Assembly: GCF_017599305.1 (NCBI RefSeq)
Contig: NZ_JAGFWR010000013.1
Coordinates: 62,001-126,000 of the forward strand
DNA: 64,000 nt
From: Micromonospora antibiotica
Lineage (GTDB): Bacteria; Actinomycetota; Actinomycetes; Mycobacteriales; Micromonosporaceae
Direction of reading: 5' to 3'
This document shows positions 9,025 to 17,098 of the stretch, in pieces. The notes below the pieces were generated by a model that was not told where the DNA came from, did not search any database, and saw only the letters and a program-made list of their open reading frames with translations. A program made the translations under genes and the position numbers. The stretch's first letter is position 1. The number at the start of each line of letters is the position of its first letter.

Positions 9025-10379
9025 GACAGCCGGCCTCGCAGGTAGTTGTCCGGGCGGTAACTGGCGATGCCGACCTGGCGGGCGGTGTCGTCCAACTCGG
9101 CCGTCGCCTCGTCGAGCAGCGTACGGACGTGCCGGGCGGGCAGCTTCTCCTCCCACGCCGACCGGGCGGCCTGGAGCGCGACGATGCCCCGGGTCAGTGC
9201 CGGGTTGCTGCGGGCGTCGGTCAGCAGGGACACCTCGACGGCCAGCGCGGTCAACCCGGCCAGCCGGACCGGGGCGGTGTCCCGTCGGCGGCCCAGCCCC
9301 CGGTCGGGGCGGCGCAGCGACCGGGCCGACAGGATCAGGAACGCCGCCACGCAGCCCGCGAAGAGCCACGGCAGCGCCGGCAGCGCCACCCGCAGCGGAT
9401 CGGCCGGCCGGTAGGGCAACGGCCGCTCGAACAGGCCCGCGTAGCGCAGGTCGGTGACCCGGTTGAGGTAGACGCCCAGCACGTTGCGCTGCGGATAGTC
9501 GGAGCGGCTGAGCACGCTGGCGAACTGGCCGTAGAAGCTCGCCCCGGCCAGCTCCGCGAAGTCCGCCGCGCCGGGCCCGTGGTATTCGATCCAGAGCCCG
9601 TACATCACCACGATCGGCTGGTCGGGGAACTGGGCGCTCAGGGCGGGGCCGTACCGGGGCAGGGGTTCGCCGTAGCGCTGCACGGGCAGCGCGACGTACC
9701 AGGCGCCGTCGGGAAAGGCGTTGCGGGCGGCGGTCTCGGGCACGTCGGTGAGGGTCGCGCCGGGCGCGACGTGCCTACCGGTCGCCCGCAGGTCGGTCAG
9801 GACGGCGGTCAGCTCCGGCCCGCTCGGCTCGCGCCAGCGCAACTCGTCCCGGTCGGCCGGGGTGGACTCCTTGCGCAGCGCGGTGATCAGGGCGATCAGC
9901 AGGTCGGTCACGTCCCCGGTGGCGAACTGCGCCCGCCAGGCGGGCAGCGTGTCGGAGCTGGCCTGGTAGAAACCGCCGCTGACCTCGGTACCGATCACCC
10001 GGATCGTGGCGTTCTCCACGTCCCGGACCCGCTCGCGTTCATCTTTGTCGAGGCCGGGTGGGGCGACCAGGATCCGGGTGTCGCCGGCCACCTCCCGGAC
10101 CCGCTGCTCGTTCCAGTACGCCACCGCCCCCGGTAGGCGTACCACCGGCGCGGCGGCGACCAGCGCGGTCATCTCGTCCACCGACGGCACGGTGGCCCGG
10201 TCGGCGGTGCCGGCGCTGTCCGTGGCGACCCCGGCCGTCGACGCCGGTGACCGGCCGTAGCTGACGTCGATGCCCTGTTGCCGCTGGGCGAGCAGGAAGA
10301 CCACCAGCACGAGCACGGCGACCCCGAGCACCGCCCAGCGCAACGGCTCGGCCAGGCGGCGGTATCCGCGGGCGCTCAT
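9021..10379 (-). CDS. membrane protein with large extracytoplasmic domain, unknown function
   Basis: 452 aa from the ATG at 10379, which overlaps the stop of the upstream small gene (ATGA). One helix near the N-terminus (LRWAVLGVAVLVLVVFLLAQ) is followed by about 300 residues outside the cell. A second helix (LPWLFAGCVAAFLILSARSL) then leads to a helical cytoplasmic tail. Topology mirrors the next gene in the operon (two helices, exterior domain between, helical tail inside), so the pair may form a complex. No enzyme motif recognised. Confidence 0.7.
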   Translation of the reverse strand: MSARGYRRLAEPLRWAVLGVAVLVLVVFLLAQRQQGIDVSYGRSPASTAGVATDSAGTADRATVPSVDEMTALVAAAPVVRLPGAVAYWNEQRVREVAGDTRILVAPPGLDKDERERVRDVENATIRVIGTEVSGGFYQASSDTLPAWRAQFATGDVTDLLIALITALRKESTPADRDELRWREPSGPELTAVLTDLRATGRHVAPGATLTDVPETAARNAFPDGAWYVALPVQRYGEPLPRYGPALSAQFPDQPIVVMYGLWIEYHGPGAADFAELAGASFYGQFASVLSRSDYPQRNVLGVYLNRVTDLRYAGLFERPLPYRPADPLRVALPALPWLFAGCVAAFLILSARSLRRPDRGLGRRRDTAPVRLAGLTALAVEVSLLTDARSNPALTRGIVALQAARSAWEEKLPARHVRTLLDEATAELDDTARQVGIASYRPDNYLRGRLS

Positions 10380-10675
10380 CGCTGTCCCCGCCACAACCGG
10401 TCGGCCTGCCGGGCGTGTTCGGCCGCCGCCCGCGCCGCGTCCACCCCGCCGCGGGCGAGCGACTCGGCGCGGGTCAGCAACCGTTCCGCCTCGGGCACCC
10501 GGTCCGGCGCGGCGTCCCGGCTGACGGCCGCGCTGTCGATCGCCGCCCGCGCGACCGACCAGGCGGTCCGCCGCTGCTCGGAGCGGGCCCGACGGTGGGG
10601 CAGCAGGGTGGTCACCACGCCCGCGGCCACCAGCAGCACCGCGCCGGCCAGCCAGAACAGGTAGGGGTGTGCCAT
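10376..10675 (-). CDS. small single-pass membrane protein
   Basis: 99 aa from the ATG at 10675 (an in-frame TTG lies three codons earlier; neither has a well-spaced ribosome-binding site). Residues 3-25 (PYLFWLAGAVLLVAAGVVTTLL) form one membrane helix. The rest is an Ala/Arg-rich amphipathic helix that should lie in the cytoplasm. First gene of the three-gene membrane operon; stop and next start overlap as ATGA. Function unknown. Confidence 0.65.
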   Translation of the reverse strand: MAHPYLFWLAGAVLLVAAGVVTTLLPHRRARSEQRRTAWSVARAAIDSAAVSRDAAPDRVPEAERLLTRAESLARGGVDAARAAAEHARQADRLWRGQR

Positions 10676-10870
10676 GGGCTCCAACCGTTCGCCGGGGTCC
10701 GGGGGGACGGCCCCCGGGGGTGGTCCGACCGAGTCTCGCTGATCGGGTCAACCCGCGCCACACGGGCCCCGACCAGGGCAGTTGTCGCTGCGATGGGTGG
10801 TGTGACGGTGATCGTGAGTACGGGTGCTCATCCGGTGACCCAGCCGGCGGACGATGATCGGGGCGTGCAG

Positions 10871-11254
10871 ATGACGCGTACCCGTACCCTGCTCGGCGGT
10901 GTGCTCCTCGCGGCCGCGACGATCGGCACCTGGGTGGCCTGGCTGGGGTGGGAGAGCGGCTACTCGACGGACCCGCGGACCGGCGCGACCAGCGGCCCGT
11001 ACGCGGTCTGGCAGGTCGTCGGCGCGGTGCTCACCCTGGTCGTGGTCGCCGCCGTCGCCGGGTGGCTGCTCAGCCCGGTGCTGGTCGTGCCGGTGATGAC
11101 GGTGGCGTTCACGGCCTGCTGGTCGGGGCACGCGGCGGCCACCGACGACTCGGGGCTGTGGGTGGTGGGGGCGGTGCTGGTGCTGCTCGGCACCGGCGTC
11201 GGCAGCACCCTGGTCAGTCTCGGCAGCCGGCTCGTCCGCCGCCGCGCCCGCTGA
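10871..11254 (+). CDS. four-helix integral membrane protein, hypothetical
   Basis: 127 aa, ATG at 10871. Four hydrophobic segments cover almost the whole chain (LLGGVLLAAATIGTWVAW; VVGAVLTLVVVAAVAGWLL; VLVVPVMTVAFTACW; VVGAVLVLLGTGVGSTLVSL), with a basic C-terminus RLVRRRAR. No family recognised. Divergent from the three-gene membrane operon. Confidence 0.6.
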   Translation: MTRTRTLLGGVLLAAATIGTWVAWLGWESGYSTDPRTGATSGPYAVWQVVGAVLTLVVVAAVAGWLLSPVLVVPVMTVAFTACWSGHAAATDDSGLWVVGAVLVLLGTGVGSTLVSLGSRLVRRRAR

Positions 11255-11577
11255 CCGCCGCCCGCGCCCGCTGACCGTCGCCGCGCCCGCCGCGCCCCCG
11301 CCCCGCCCCCGCCGCCGTCCCGCCGACCGTCGCCCTGACCGCCGACCCGGTGGCGGATAGCCGACAGGACGCCCGGGGGCGGCAAGAGGCATTGTTTACG
11401 CAGGTGAATGGGGGTGTGGCCGGGGAGGCGCGGCCCACCCGTCCGGCCGGTCGGGTGACCACAGCGCCCCGCTGGCCGCCGTCCCCGGTCCCGGACAACG
11501 ACGTCCCCACCGCCGGTCGGAGCGTGCCGTGACCGTCGCCCGCGTCCGACCGGACGAGCCAGGAAGGAGGGGCCGCG
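11255..11577. other. intergenic region without a gene
   Basis: The first 80 bases are a C-rich run of near-repeats (ccgcgcccgctgacc units at about 11260-11340). The second half, around 11385-11415, is locally less GC-rich (attgtttacgcag) and is the likely promoter area of the following cassette. An aggaaggagg ribosome-binding site ends it. No coding pattern seen on either strand. Confidence 0.5.
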
Positions 11578-11847
11578 ATGGCCGCTCCCACCGTGACCGC
11601 CAGCCTCGACGCGTCGACCTACTCCCCGGGTGACCCGATCACCCTCACCGTCGGTTACGCCGACCCGGACACCCGACCGGTGACCCTCACCATCGTGCTG
11701 ACCGACCCGCAGGGCAACAGCAGCGCCCCGGTGCGGGTCACCGCCGTCATCGACCCGCTCACCGTCGGCGTCGCCGACGACTCCGGCCGGGCCTGGGTGA
11801 AGGTCTCAGACACCGGGACGACCGCCGTCTACCGGGCGGTGGCCTGA
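11578..11847 (+). CDS. small Ig-like beta-sandwich protein
   Basis: 89 aa. Strand-rich sequence (TVTASLDASTYSPGDPITLTV..TLTIVLTDPQG) typical of Ig-like or PKD-type adhesion modules, but with no signal peptide and no neighbouring domain. A very strong ribosome-binding site (aaggagg) precedes the ATG. The stop overlaps the next start (TGATG), so it is translationally coupled to the TIM-barrel gene. Such free-standing Ig modules occur in phage tail and contractile-particle gene sets as well as in secreted enzymes split in two. I cannot decide. Confidence 0.7.
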   Translation: MAAPTVTASLDASTYSPGDPITLTVGYADPDTRPVTLTIVLTDPQGNSSAPVRVTAVIDPLTVGVADDSGRAWVKVSDTGTTAVYRAVA

Positions 11848-12884
11848 TGCCCCGGGTCACCGTGACGGTGCGCGACAACGGCGGACGCACCGCCAGCGTG
11901 ACGGCCGACTACGCCGTCGCCCCGCCGGTGTGGGGCGGCTACTACCTCGCCGGCAACGCCGACCCGACGGCGGACCTGGTGGGCGGGAACTTCCGCTCGC
12001 TGACCCAGTACCGCAGCCTCGCCGACGGGTACGTCTTCCCCGGTTACGGCATGACCTGGCTGGCTGACCTCGGGCGGGCCGGGGTCGCGCCGAACATGGT
12101 GCTGGAGCTGAAGCACTACGGCACCGGCAACCCCGGCGCGCAGACGTTCACCGTCGACGGGGTGACCTGGACGGTGCCGGCACCGGCGATGACCATCCAG
12201 CAGCGCCCCGGCACCACCTGGCCCCGGGCGTACGGGTACGGGCAGGTGCTCGCCGGTCAGTGCGACGGGCTGCTCGCCCGAGCCCTGTCGCAGTACCGGA
12301 CGCTGGGGTTCCCGGTGAACCTGCAACTCGCCTCGGAGTTGGACACCGACCACGAGTTCGGCACCACCGAGGCGGGGGTGTCGTACACCTGGGCCGAGTC
12401 GGACGCCCGTGCGGTGCAGGCGTTGACCTACGTGGTGGACTGGTTGCGGGCCCGGGGTCTGCCCGCCGGGACCACCTTCTCGGTCGGCGCGGGCGGCTTC
12501 GACCGGACGGCCTTCCGGCGTACCCATCCGGAGGCGTTGATGTCCCGGTTGGATTTCCTCCAGTGGAACGTCTACGCGACCGACCCGGCCCACACGGCGC
12601 TGGGGAGGTTCCGCCGGACGCGGGACTGGGCGGTGGCCGACCTCGGGCCGGTGGCGCTGTCCCGACCGGTGATCGTCGCCGAGTGGGGGGTGCAGGTGTC
12701 CGCCTTCCCCGACCAGGCGGCCTGGATCGCCACCGTGCCGGCGGCTCTGGCCCGGCTCAACGCGGAGCGGGGGCCTCGGATCGTGCGGGCGAACTACTTC
12801 AACTCCGGCTGGGGCACCCTGACACCGAAGCAGCCGGGCCTGGCCGCCCTGCGTGCCGCGTACGCGACCAGGCCGTTCGGCTGA
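11847..12884 (+). CDS. TIM-barrel glycoside-hydrolase-like protein (clan A type)
   Basis: 345 aa. The first about 28 residues are another Ig-like strand pattern (VTVTVRDNGGRTASVTADY), so the start may continue the preceding module. The rest reads as a (beta/alpha)8 barrel: a candidate acid/base Glu in LASELDTDHEFG, WNVYATDP, and a candidate nucleophile Glu in VIVAEWGV near the end of the barrel, spaced as in clan GH-A enzymes. No signal peptide. Substrate unknown. Coupled by TGATG to the Ig-like gene; similarity to phage minor tail glycosidases is possible but unproven. Confidence 0.65.
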   Translation: MPRVTVTVRDNGGRTASVTADYAVAPPVWGGYYLAGNADPTADLVGGNFRSLTQYRSLADGYVFPGYGMTWLADLGRAGVAPNMVLELKHYGTGNPGAQTFTVDGVTWTVPAPAMTIQQRPGTTWPRAYGYGQVLAGQCDGLLARALSQYRTLGFPVNLQLASELDTDHEFGTTEAGVSYTWAESDARAVQALTYVVDWLRARGLPAGTTFSVGAGGFDRTAFRRTHPEALMSRLDFLQWNVYATDPAHTALGRFRRTRDWAVADLGPVALSRPVIVAEWGVQVSAFPDQAAWIATVPAALARLNAERGPRIVRANYFNSGWGTLTPKQPGLAALRAAYATRPFG

Positions 12885-12929
12885 GGCGGGGCCCGAGCGG
12901 GTGCCCGCCCGGCTCCCTATGCTCGGGGA

Positions 12930-13859
12930 ATGGAACTGCGGATCTTCACCGAGCCCCAGCAGGGCGCCACCTACGACCAACTGCTCACGGTGGCCCGCGC
13001 CGCCGAGGACGCCGGCTACGGCGCGTTCTTCCGTTCCGACCACTACGTGGCGATGGGGTCGTCCACCGGCGAGCCCGGCCCCACCGACGCCTGGACCACC
13101 CTGGCCGGGCTGGCCCGGGACACCTCCCGGATCCGGCTCGGCACGCTGGTCACGGCGGCCACCTTCCGGCTGCCCGGCCCGCTGGCGATCACCGTCGCCC
13201 AGGTCGACCAGATGAGCGGCGGCCGGGTCGAGCTGGGCATCGGCGCCGGCTGGTTCGCCGAGGAGCACACCGCCTACGGCATCCCGTTCCCGTCGGTGGG
13301 GGAGCGCTTCGACCGGCTGGAGGAGCAGCTCGCCGTCATCACCGGGCTGTGGGCGACCCCGGCCGGTGAGCGGTTCGACCACGCCGGGAAGCACTACCCG
13401 GTCGTCAACTCCCCGGCGCTGCCCAAACCGGTGCAGCAGCCCCGCCCGCCGATCCTGCTCGGCGGCAAGGGCCCCAAGCGCACCCCGCGCCTGGCCGCCC
13501 GGTACGCCGACGAGTTCAACCTGCCCTTCGTCTCGGTCGACGAGACGGTGGCCCAGTTCGGCCGGGTCCGCGCGGCCTGCGCCGAGGCCGGCCGCGACCC
13601 GGGCACCCTGCGCTGGTCCAACGCGCTGGTGCTCTGCTGCGGCCGGGACGACGCCGAGGTGGCCCGTCGGGCCGCCGTCATCGGTCGGGAACCGGCCGAG
13701 CTGCGGCAGAACGGGGTCGCCGGCACCCCCGCCGAGGTGGTCGACACGATCGGCCGCTACGCCGAGGCCGGCAGCGAGCGGATCTACCTCCAGGTGCTCG
13801 ACCTGGCCGACCTGGACCAGTTGGAACTGGTCGCCGCCGAGGTGATGCCCCAGCTCTGA
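12930..13859 (+). CDS. LLM-class (luciferase-like) flavin/F420-dependent oxidoreductase
   Basis: 309 aa, complete. Luciferase-like TIM barrel of the F420-type branch: AEDAGYGAFFRSDHYVAM (residues about 30-46), TPGTLVTAATFRLPGPLAI, QVDQMSGGRVELGIGAGWF (91-108), PPILLGGKGPKR, and a C-terminal VAGTPAEVVDTIGRYAEAG. Typical length for the family. In actinomycetes these cytoplasmic enzymes usually use coenzyme F420; the substrate cannot be read from the sequence. GGGGAA sits just upstream of the ATG. Monocistronic by spacing. Confidence 0.88.
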   Translation: MELRIFTEPQQGATYDQLLTVARAAEDAGYGAFFRSDHYVAMGSSTGEPGPTDAWTTLAGLARDTSRIRLGTLVTAATFRLPGPLAITVAQVDQMSGGRVELGIGAGWFAEEHTAYGIPFPSVGERFDRLEEQLAVITGLWATPAGERFDHAGKHYPVVNSPALPKPVQQPRPPILLGGKGPKRTPRLAARYADEFNLPFVSVDETVAQFGRVRAACAEAGRDPGTLRWSNALVLCCGRDDAEVARRAAVIGREPAELRQNGVAGTPAEVVDTIGRYAEAGSERIYLQVLDLADLDQLELVAAEVMPQL

Positions 13860-13931
13860 CCCCGGCGGCCACCCACCGCAGGCAGGCGGGAGTCCGGGGC
13901 CGGCCGGCCGGAGGCGGGGACCGGCGGGTGG

Positions 13932-14303
13932 TCAGCGGTGGCGGCGGCCACCCGGCTCGCGTACCACGGTGTCCAACCGGCCGTCCCGGTCGCTGTCCAG
14001 GTAGGTGATGTCCGCGATGCCGTCCCCGTCCAGGTCGAACTGGACCACGTCGGCGATCCCGTCCCCGTCCAGGTCCGTCACCACCTGCGTCGACCCGTCC
14101 AGGTGGTGGGTGACGATCGAGTGCGCCCCGGTCGCCGCCACCGGGGGCGTCGGCGGGGGCTGCGGCGCGGGCGTCGGCACACCGCGCTGCGGGTACGCCG
14201 ACGGCGGGGCGCTCGCCGGCTCCAGGCCGACCCCGGTCGGGTCGATCTCCTCCTCAGACGGGTAGACGTCGCCGTGCAGGATCGGGTCGCGGTAGCTGCT
14301 CAT
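13932..14303 (-). CDS. small protein with calcium-loop (D-x-D-G-D) repeats
   Basis: 123 aa, ATG at 14303. The middle is Pro-rich (about 30-60). The C-terminal half carries successive loops DLDGDGIAD, DLDGDGIAD and DSDRDGRLD, each with the DxDxDG pattern used to bind calcium in EF-hand, dockerin and FG-GAP repeats, ahead of a basic tail. No signal peptide or membrane helix, so it is probably cytoplasmic. Divergent from the PH/DivIVA-like gene. Function unknown; calcium binding is inferred. Confidence 0.7.
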   Translation of the reverse strand: MSSYRDPILHGDVYPSEEEIDPTGVGLEPASAPPSAYPQRGVPTPAPQPPPTPPVAATGAHSIVTHHLDGSTQVVTDLDGDGIADVVQFDLDGDGIADITYLDSDRDGRLDTVVREPGGRRHR

Positions 14304-14384
14304 CGCGCCATGGTTCCCCGTGGACGCCGTCGACAACCGTGCCGGATGATGCACCGGGACCGCGCTCATCGACGGGGAGACGAC

Positions 14385-15089
14385 GTGGAGCTGCACCGGG
14401 AACGGGGCCGGCAGGTGCTGGCGGCGGTGTGCGTACTGGCCGGGACGGTGCTGCTGGCCACCGGCGGCGGGCCGCTGCGGACGACCACCGCCCTCGGGGG
14501 CGTCGCGCTGGGCGGGGTGGGGCTGGCCAACAGCCTGCGACCGTTCCGGTTCGTCATCGACGCCGACGGCCTGACCGTACGCCGACGGGGCCTGCGCCGG
14601 CAGCTCCGCTGGGCCGAGCTGGCCCTGGTCGTGCTGGACCGCCCGGCACCCGGCACCGGCGGGGTGCGGCTGCTCGGCGTACCCGTCGAGGGTGTGGGGT
14701 TGCCGCCCGACGCCCGGGTCGACGGTCGGCCGGCGACCGAACTGCTCGACCTGGGTCAGGTGCGGGAGAACCCCGACGAGATCGCGGCGGCCCTGGCCCG
14801 GTACGCCGGCGACCGGTTCCGCGACGACCGCGACGTCGCGGTCCGTTCCGGTGCCGAGTTCAGCGTCGGACTGCGCGGGTACAGTTCCGACGTGGTCGAC
14901 ACACTGGTGGGACACGCCCGGGCGGCACTGGACTCGGACGACCCGGCGCGGTGCCGGGCGGTCCGCGACGAGGTGGCCGCCGCCAGGGCGCAGGGCCTGC
15001 CGGTCGCCCTGCGCGGCTACGACGTCAGGCAGGTCGACGATGCGTTGGACGATCTGCACGCGGCGCTGACCGAGGGCGGCGACGCGTGA
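14385..15089 (+). CDS. membrane PH-like protein with two DivIVA-type RGY motifs
   Basis: 234 aa from GTG 14385, chosen because GGGGAG lies five bases upstream; two in-frame ATGs at 14346/14349 lack this. Two hydrophobic stretches near the N-terminus (VLAAVCVLAGTVLLATG; TALGGVALGGVGLAN) precede a bacterial-PH-like strand set (FRFVIDADGLTVRRRGLRRQLRW). The C-terminal part has two repeats of the DivIVA hallmark: LRGYSSDVVDTLVGHARAAL and LRGYDVRQVDDALDDLHAAL. The next gene overlaps by GTGA. Role at poles or septa is possible but inferred. Confidence 0.65.
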   Translation: MELHRERGRQVLAAVCVLAGTVLLATGGGPLRTTTALGGVALGGVGLANSLRPFRFVIDADGLTVRRRGLRRQLRWAELALVVLDRPAPGTGGVRLLGVPVEGVGLPPDARVDGRPATELLDLGQVRENPDEIAAALARYAGDRFRDDRDVAVRSGAEFSVGLRGYSSDVVDTLVGHARAALDSDDPARCRAVRDEVAAARAQGLPVALRGYDVRQVDDALDDLHAALTEGGDA

Positions 15090-16333
15090 GCGGGGTGCCC
15101 CGGCACAACTGGGCCGGCAACGTGCACTACGCCGCCCGCGCCTTCCACCGGCCCACCACCCTCGACGAGCTGCGTCGGCTGGTCGCCGGCAGCGACCGGG
15201 TGCGGGCGGTCGGCAGCGGCCACTCGTTCAACCGGATCGGCGACACCACCGGCGACCTGGTCTCGCTGGCCGGGTTGCCGCCCACCGTCGAGGTCGACCG
15301 GGAACGCGGCACCGTGACCGTGGCCGCCGGGCTGCGTTACGGGGACGTGGCGACCCGGCTGCACGAGCAGGGGCTGGCCCTGGCCAACCTCGCCTCGCTG
15401 CCGCACATCTCGGTGGCCGGTGCGGTCGCCACCGGCACCCACGGTTCCGGCGACGGTAACCGCAACCTGGCCGCCGCCGTGGCCGGCCTCGAACTGGTCA
15501 CCGCCGACGGGGAGGTGCTCACCGTCGACCGGTCCGCCGGCGACCGGTTCGCCGGCATGGTGGTGTCGCTCGGCGCGCTGGGTGTGGTCACCCGGGTCAC
15601 CCTGGACGTGCTGCCCACCTTCACCGTCCGCCAGTACGTCCGTGAGGGCCTGCCCGTCGCTGCCCTGGACGCGGCGCTCGCCTCGGCGTACAGCGTCAGC
15701 GGGTTCACCACCTGGCGGTCGACGGACATCGACCAGGTCTGGCGCAAGCAGCTCTCCGACGCCCCGCCGCCGGAGCCGGACTGGCTCGGCACCACCCCGG
15801 CCGACCGGCCGGCGCACCCGGTGCCCGGCATGGATCCGGTCAGCTGCACCCCGCAGTTCGGCGAGCCCGGCCCGTGGCACGAGCGGCTGCCGCACTTCCG
15901 GCTCGGTTTCATGCCGAGCAGCGGCGACGAGATCCAGTCCGAATACCACCTGCCCCGGTCGGCGGGGGCGGAGGCGCTTGCCGCCCTGCACGAGATGCGG
16001 GACCGGATCGCCCCCGTGTTGCAGATCTGTGAGCTGCGCACCGTCGCCGCCGACGAGCTGTGGCTCAGCCCCAACCAGGGGCGCGACACGCTGGCCGTGC
16101 ACTTCACCTGGGTCGACGACGCGGCGGCGGTGCAGCCGGTGCTGGCCGAGATCGAGGCCCGGCTGGCCCCGTTCGACCCCCGGCCGCACTGGGGCAAGGT
16201 CTTCACCCTCGACCCGGCCGTGGTCGCCGCCACCTTCCCCCGGTACGCCGACTTCGCCGCCCTGCTCACCGAGCTGGACCCGGCCGGGGTGTTCCGCACC
16301 CCGCTGCTGGACCGCTACTTCCCGCGCGACTGA
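15086..16333 (+). CDS. alditol oxidase (FAD-linked, AldO/xylitol oxidase family)
   Basis: 415 aa from GTG 15086 (GTGA overlap with the previous stop), matching the ~418-aa Streptomyces AldO. Oxidises alditols such as xylitol or sorbitol at C1 with release of H2O2. FAD-binding PCMH domain: VGSGHSFNRIGDT with His46 at the position of AldO's covalent flavinylation site, then VATGTHGSGDGNRNLAAAV. The C-terminal ALO domain includes CEIRTVAADELWLSP-like sequence and HWGKVF, the substrate-side signature. No signal peptide, so cytoplasmic. Substrate preference is inferred from family. Confidence 0.88.
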   Translation: MSGVPRHNWAGNVHYAARAFHRPTTLDELRRLVAGSDRVRAVGSGHSFNRIGDTTGDLVSLAGLPPTVEVDRERGTVTVAAGLRYGDVATRLHEQGLALANLASLPHISVAGAVATGTHGSGDGNRNLAAAVAGLELVTADGEVLTVDRSAGDRFAGMVVSLGALGVVTRVTLDVLPTFTVRQYVREGLPVAALDAALASAYSVSGFTTWRSTDIDQVWRKQLSDAPPPEPDWLGTTPADRPAHPVPGMDPVSCTPQFGEPGPWHERLPHFRLGFMPSSGDEIQSEYHLPRSAGAEALAALHEMRDRIAPVLQICELRTVAADELWLSPNQGRDTLAVHFTWVDDAAAVQPVLAEIEARLAPFDPRPHWGKVFTLDPAVVAATFPRYADFAALLTELDPAGVFRTPLLDRYFPRD

Positions 16334-16384
16334 CGGGGTCGGCTGTCGGGGCCGACGCCCCGGTGCTGCGGGTGGCGGGTCTGT

Positions 16385-16446
16385 CCGGGGTGTGGGAGTG
16401 TCCCGCACCCACCCCCGTCGCGGCACGGGACACTCCTACACCCCGG
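16385..16446. terminator. bidirectional hairpin terminator
   Basis: A 21-bp inverted repeat (arms 16385-16405 and 16426-16446, one G-T mismatch that still pairs as G-U on one strand) with a 20-base loop lies between two convergent genes, the alditol oxidase and the PAP2 phosphatase. Its length and place fit a shared rho-independent-like terminator without a strong U-tract, as is common in actinomycetes. Confidence 0.75.
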
Positions 16447-16473
16447 ACAGCGCGCCACCTGTCGACGTGTCGC

Positions 16474-17085
16474 TCAGACGACAGCCAGGTAGAACCCCGC
16501 CGCGAGCACCGTCCCTGAGACCGCGCCGGCGAGCACCTGGGCGACGGTGTGCGCACCGAGATGCACCCGGGACCAACCGATCAGCGCCACGACGAGCACC
16601 CCGACGGCCAGCGCCGGCCCGACCAACAGGACCAGGACGGTGCACGCACCGGCGGAGACGGCCGTGTGGGCGCTCATCTTCCACACCTGGTTGACAGCGG
16701 TGGTGCCGGCCAGCACGGCCAGCATCACGGCGATCACGGCGATCAGCGGCCGGGGAGCGCCCAGGGCCACGAACAGGGCCAGACCCACGGCGACCGATGC
16801 GATACCCACGAGCAGCACTCCTCTGCGCTGCTCCCGGCGGCTGATGTGATGGTCGGTGACCCGGCCGGTGCGCTTGGCGTAGAGGATCGCCCCGAACGGC
16901 ACGACGGCGGTGAACAGCGCCGCGAGCGCTCCCCAACCGAGGCCGGCGGGGACGGTCCGGGCGGCGAGCACCGCCACGACGACGGGCATGGCAGCCGCCC
17001 ACACGGCGGGCTGGAGTACCTCGGTGATGGCCTGGGCGATCCGCGTCGAGGTGCGGGTGCCGCCGGTGGTGGCGTGTTCGGTCAC
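16474..17085 (-). CDS. PAP2-superfamily membrane phosphatase
   Basis: 203 aa from GTG 17085. Five to six hydrophobic segments span the chain. The catalytic PAP2 pieces are KMSAHTA (a PSGH-like motif with His) and WSRVHLGAHTVAQVLAG (SRxxxxxH), both between membrane helices; the first motif KxxxxxxRP is degenerate (YAKRTGRVTDH). Such enzymes remove phosphate from lipid phosphates such as undecaprenyl-PP or PA. The gene follows the DUF6545-like gene by 13 bases and ends the XRE-ImmA run. Confidence 0.8.
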   Translation of the reverse strand: MTEHATTGGTRTSTRIAQAITEVLQPAVWAAAMPVVVAVLAARTVPAGLGWGALAALFTAVVPFGAILYAKRTGRVTDHHISRREQRRGVLLVGIASVAVGLALFVALGAPRPLIAVIAVMLAVLAGTTAVNQVWKMSAHTAVSAGACTVLVLLVGPALAVGVLVVALIGWSRVHLGAHTVAQVLAGAVSGTVLAAGFYLAVV

Positions 17086-17098
17086 GTGCTGCCCTATC

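Noticed and set aside
11578-12884. Prophage
   Set aside because: No capsid, terminase, portal, integrase or lysis genes nearby; only two genes with vague tail-like features.
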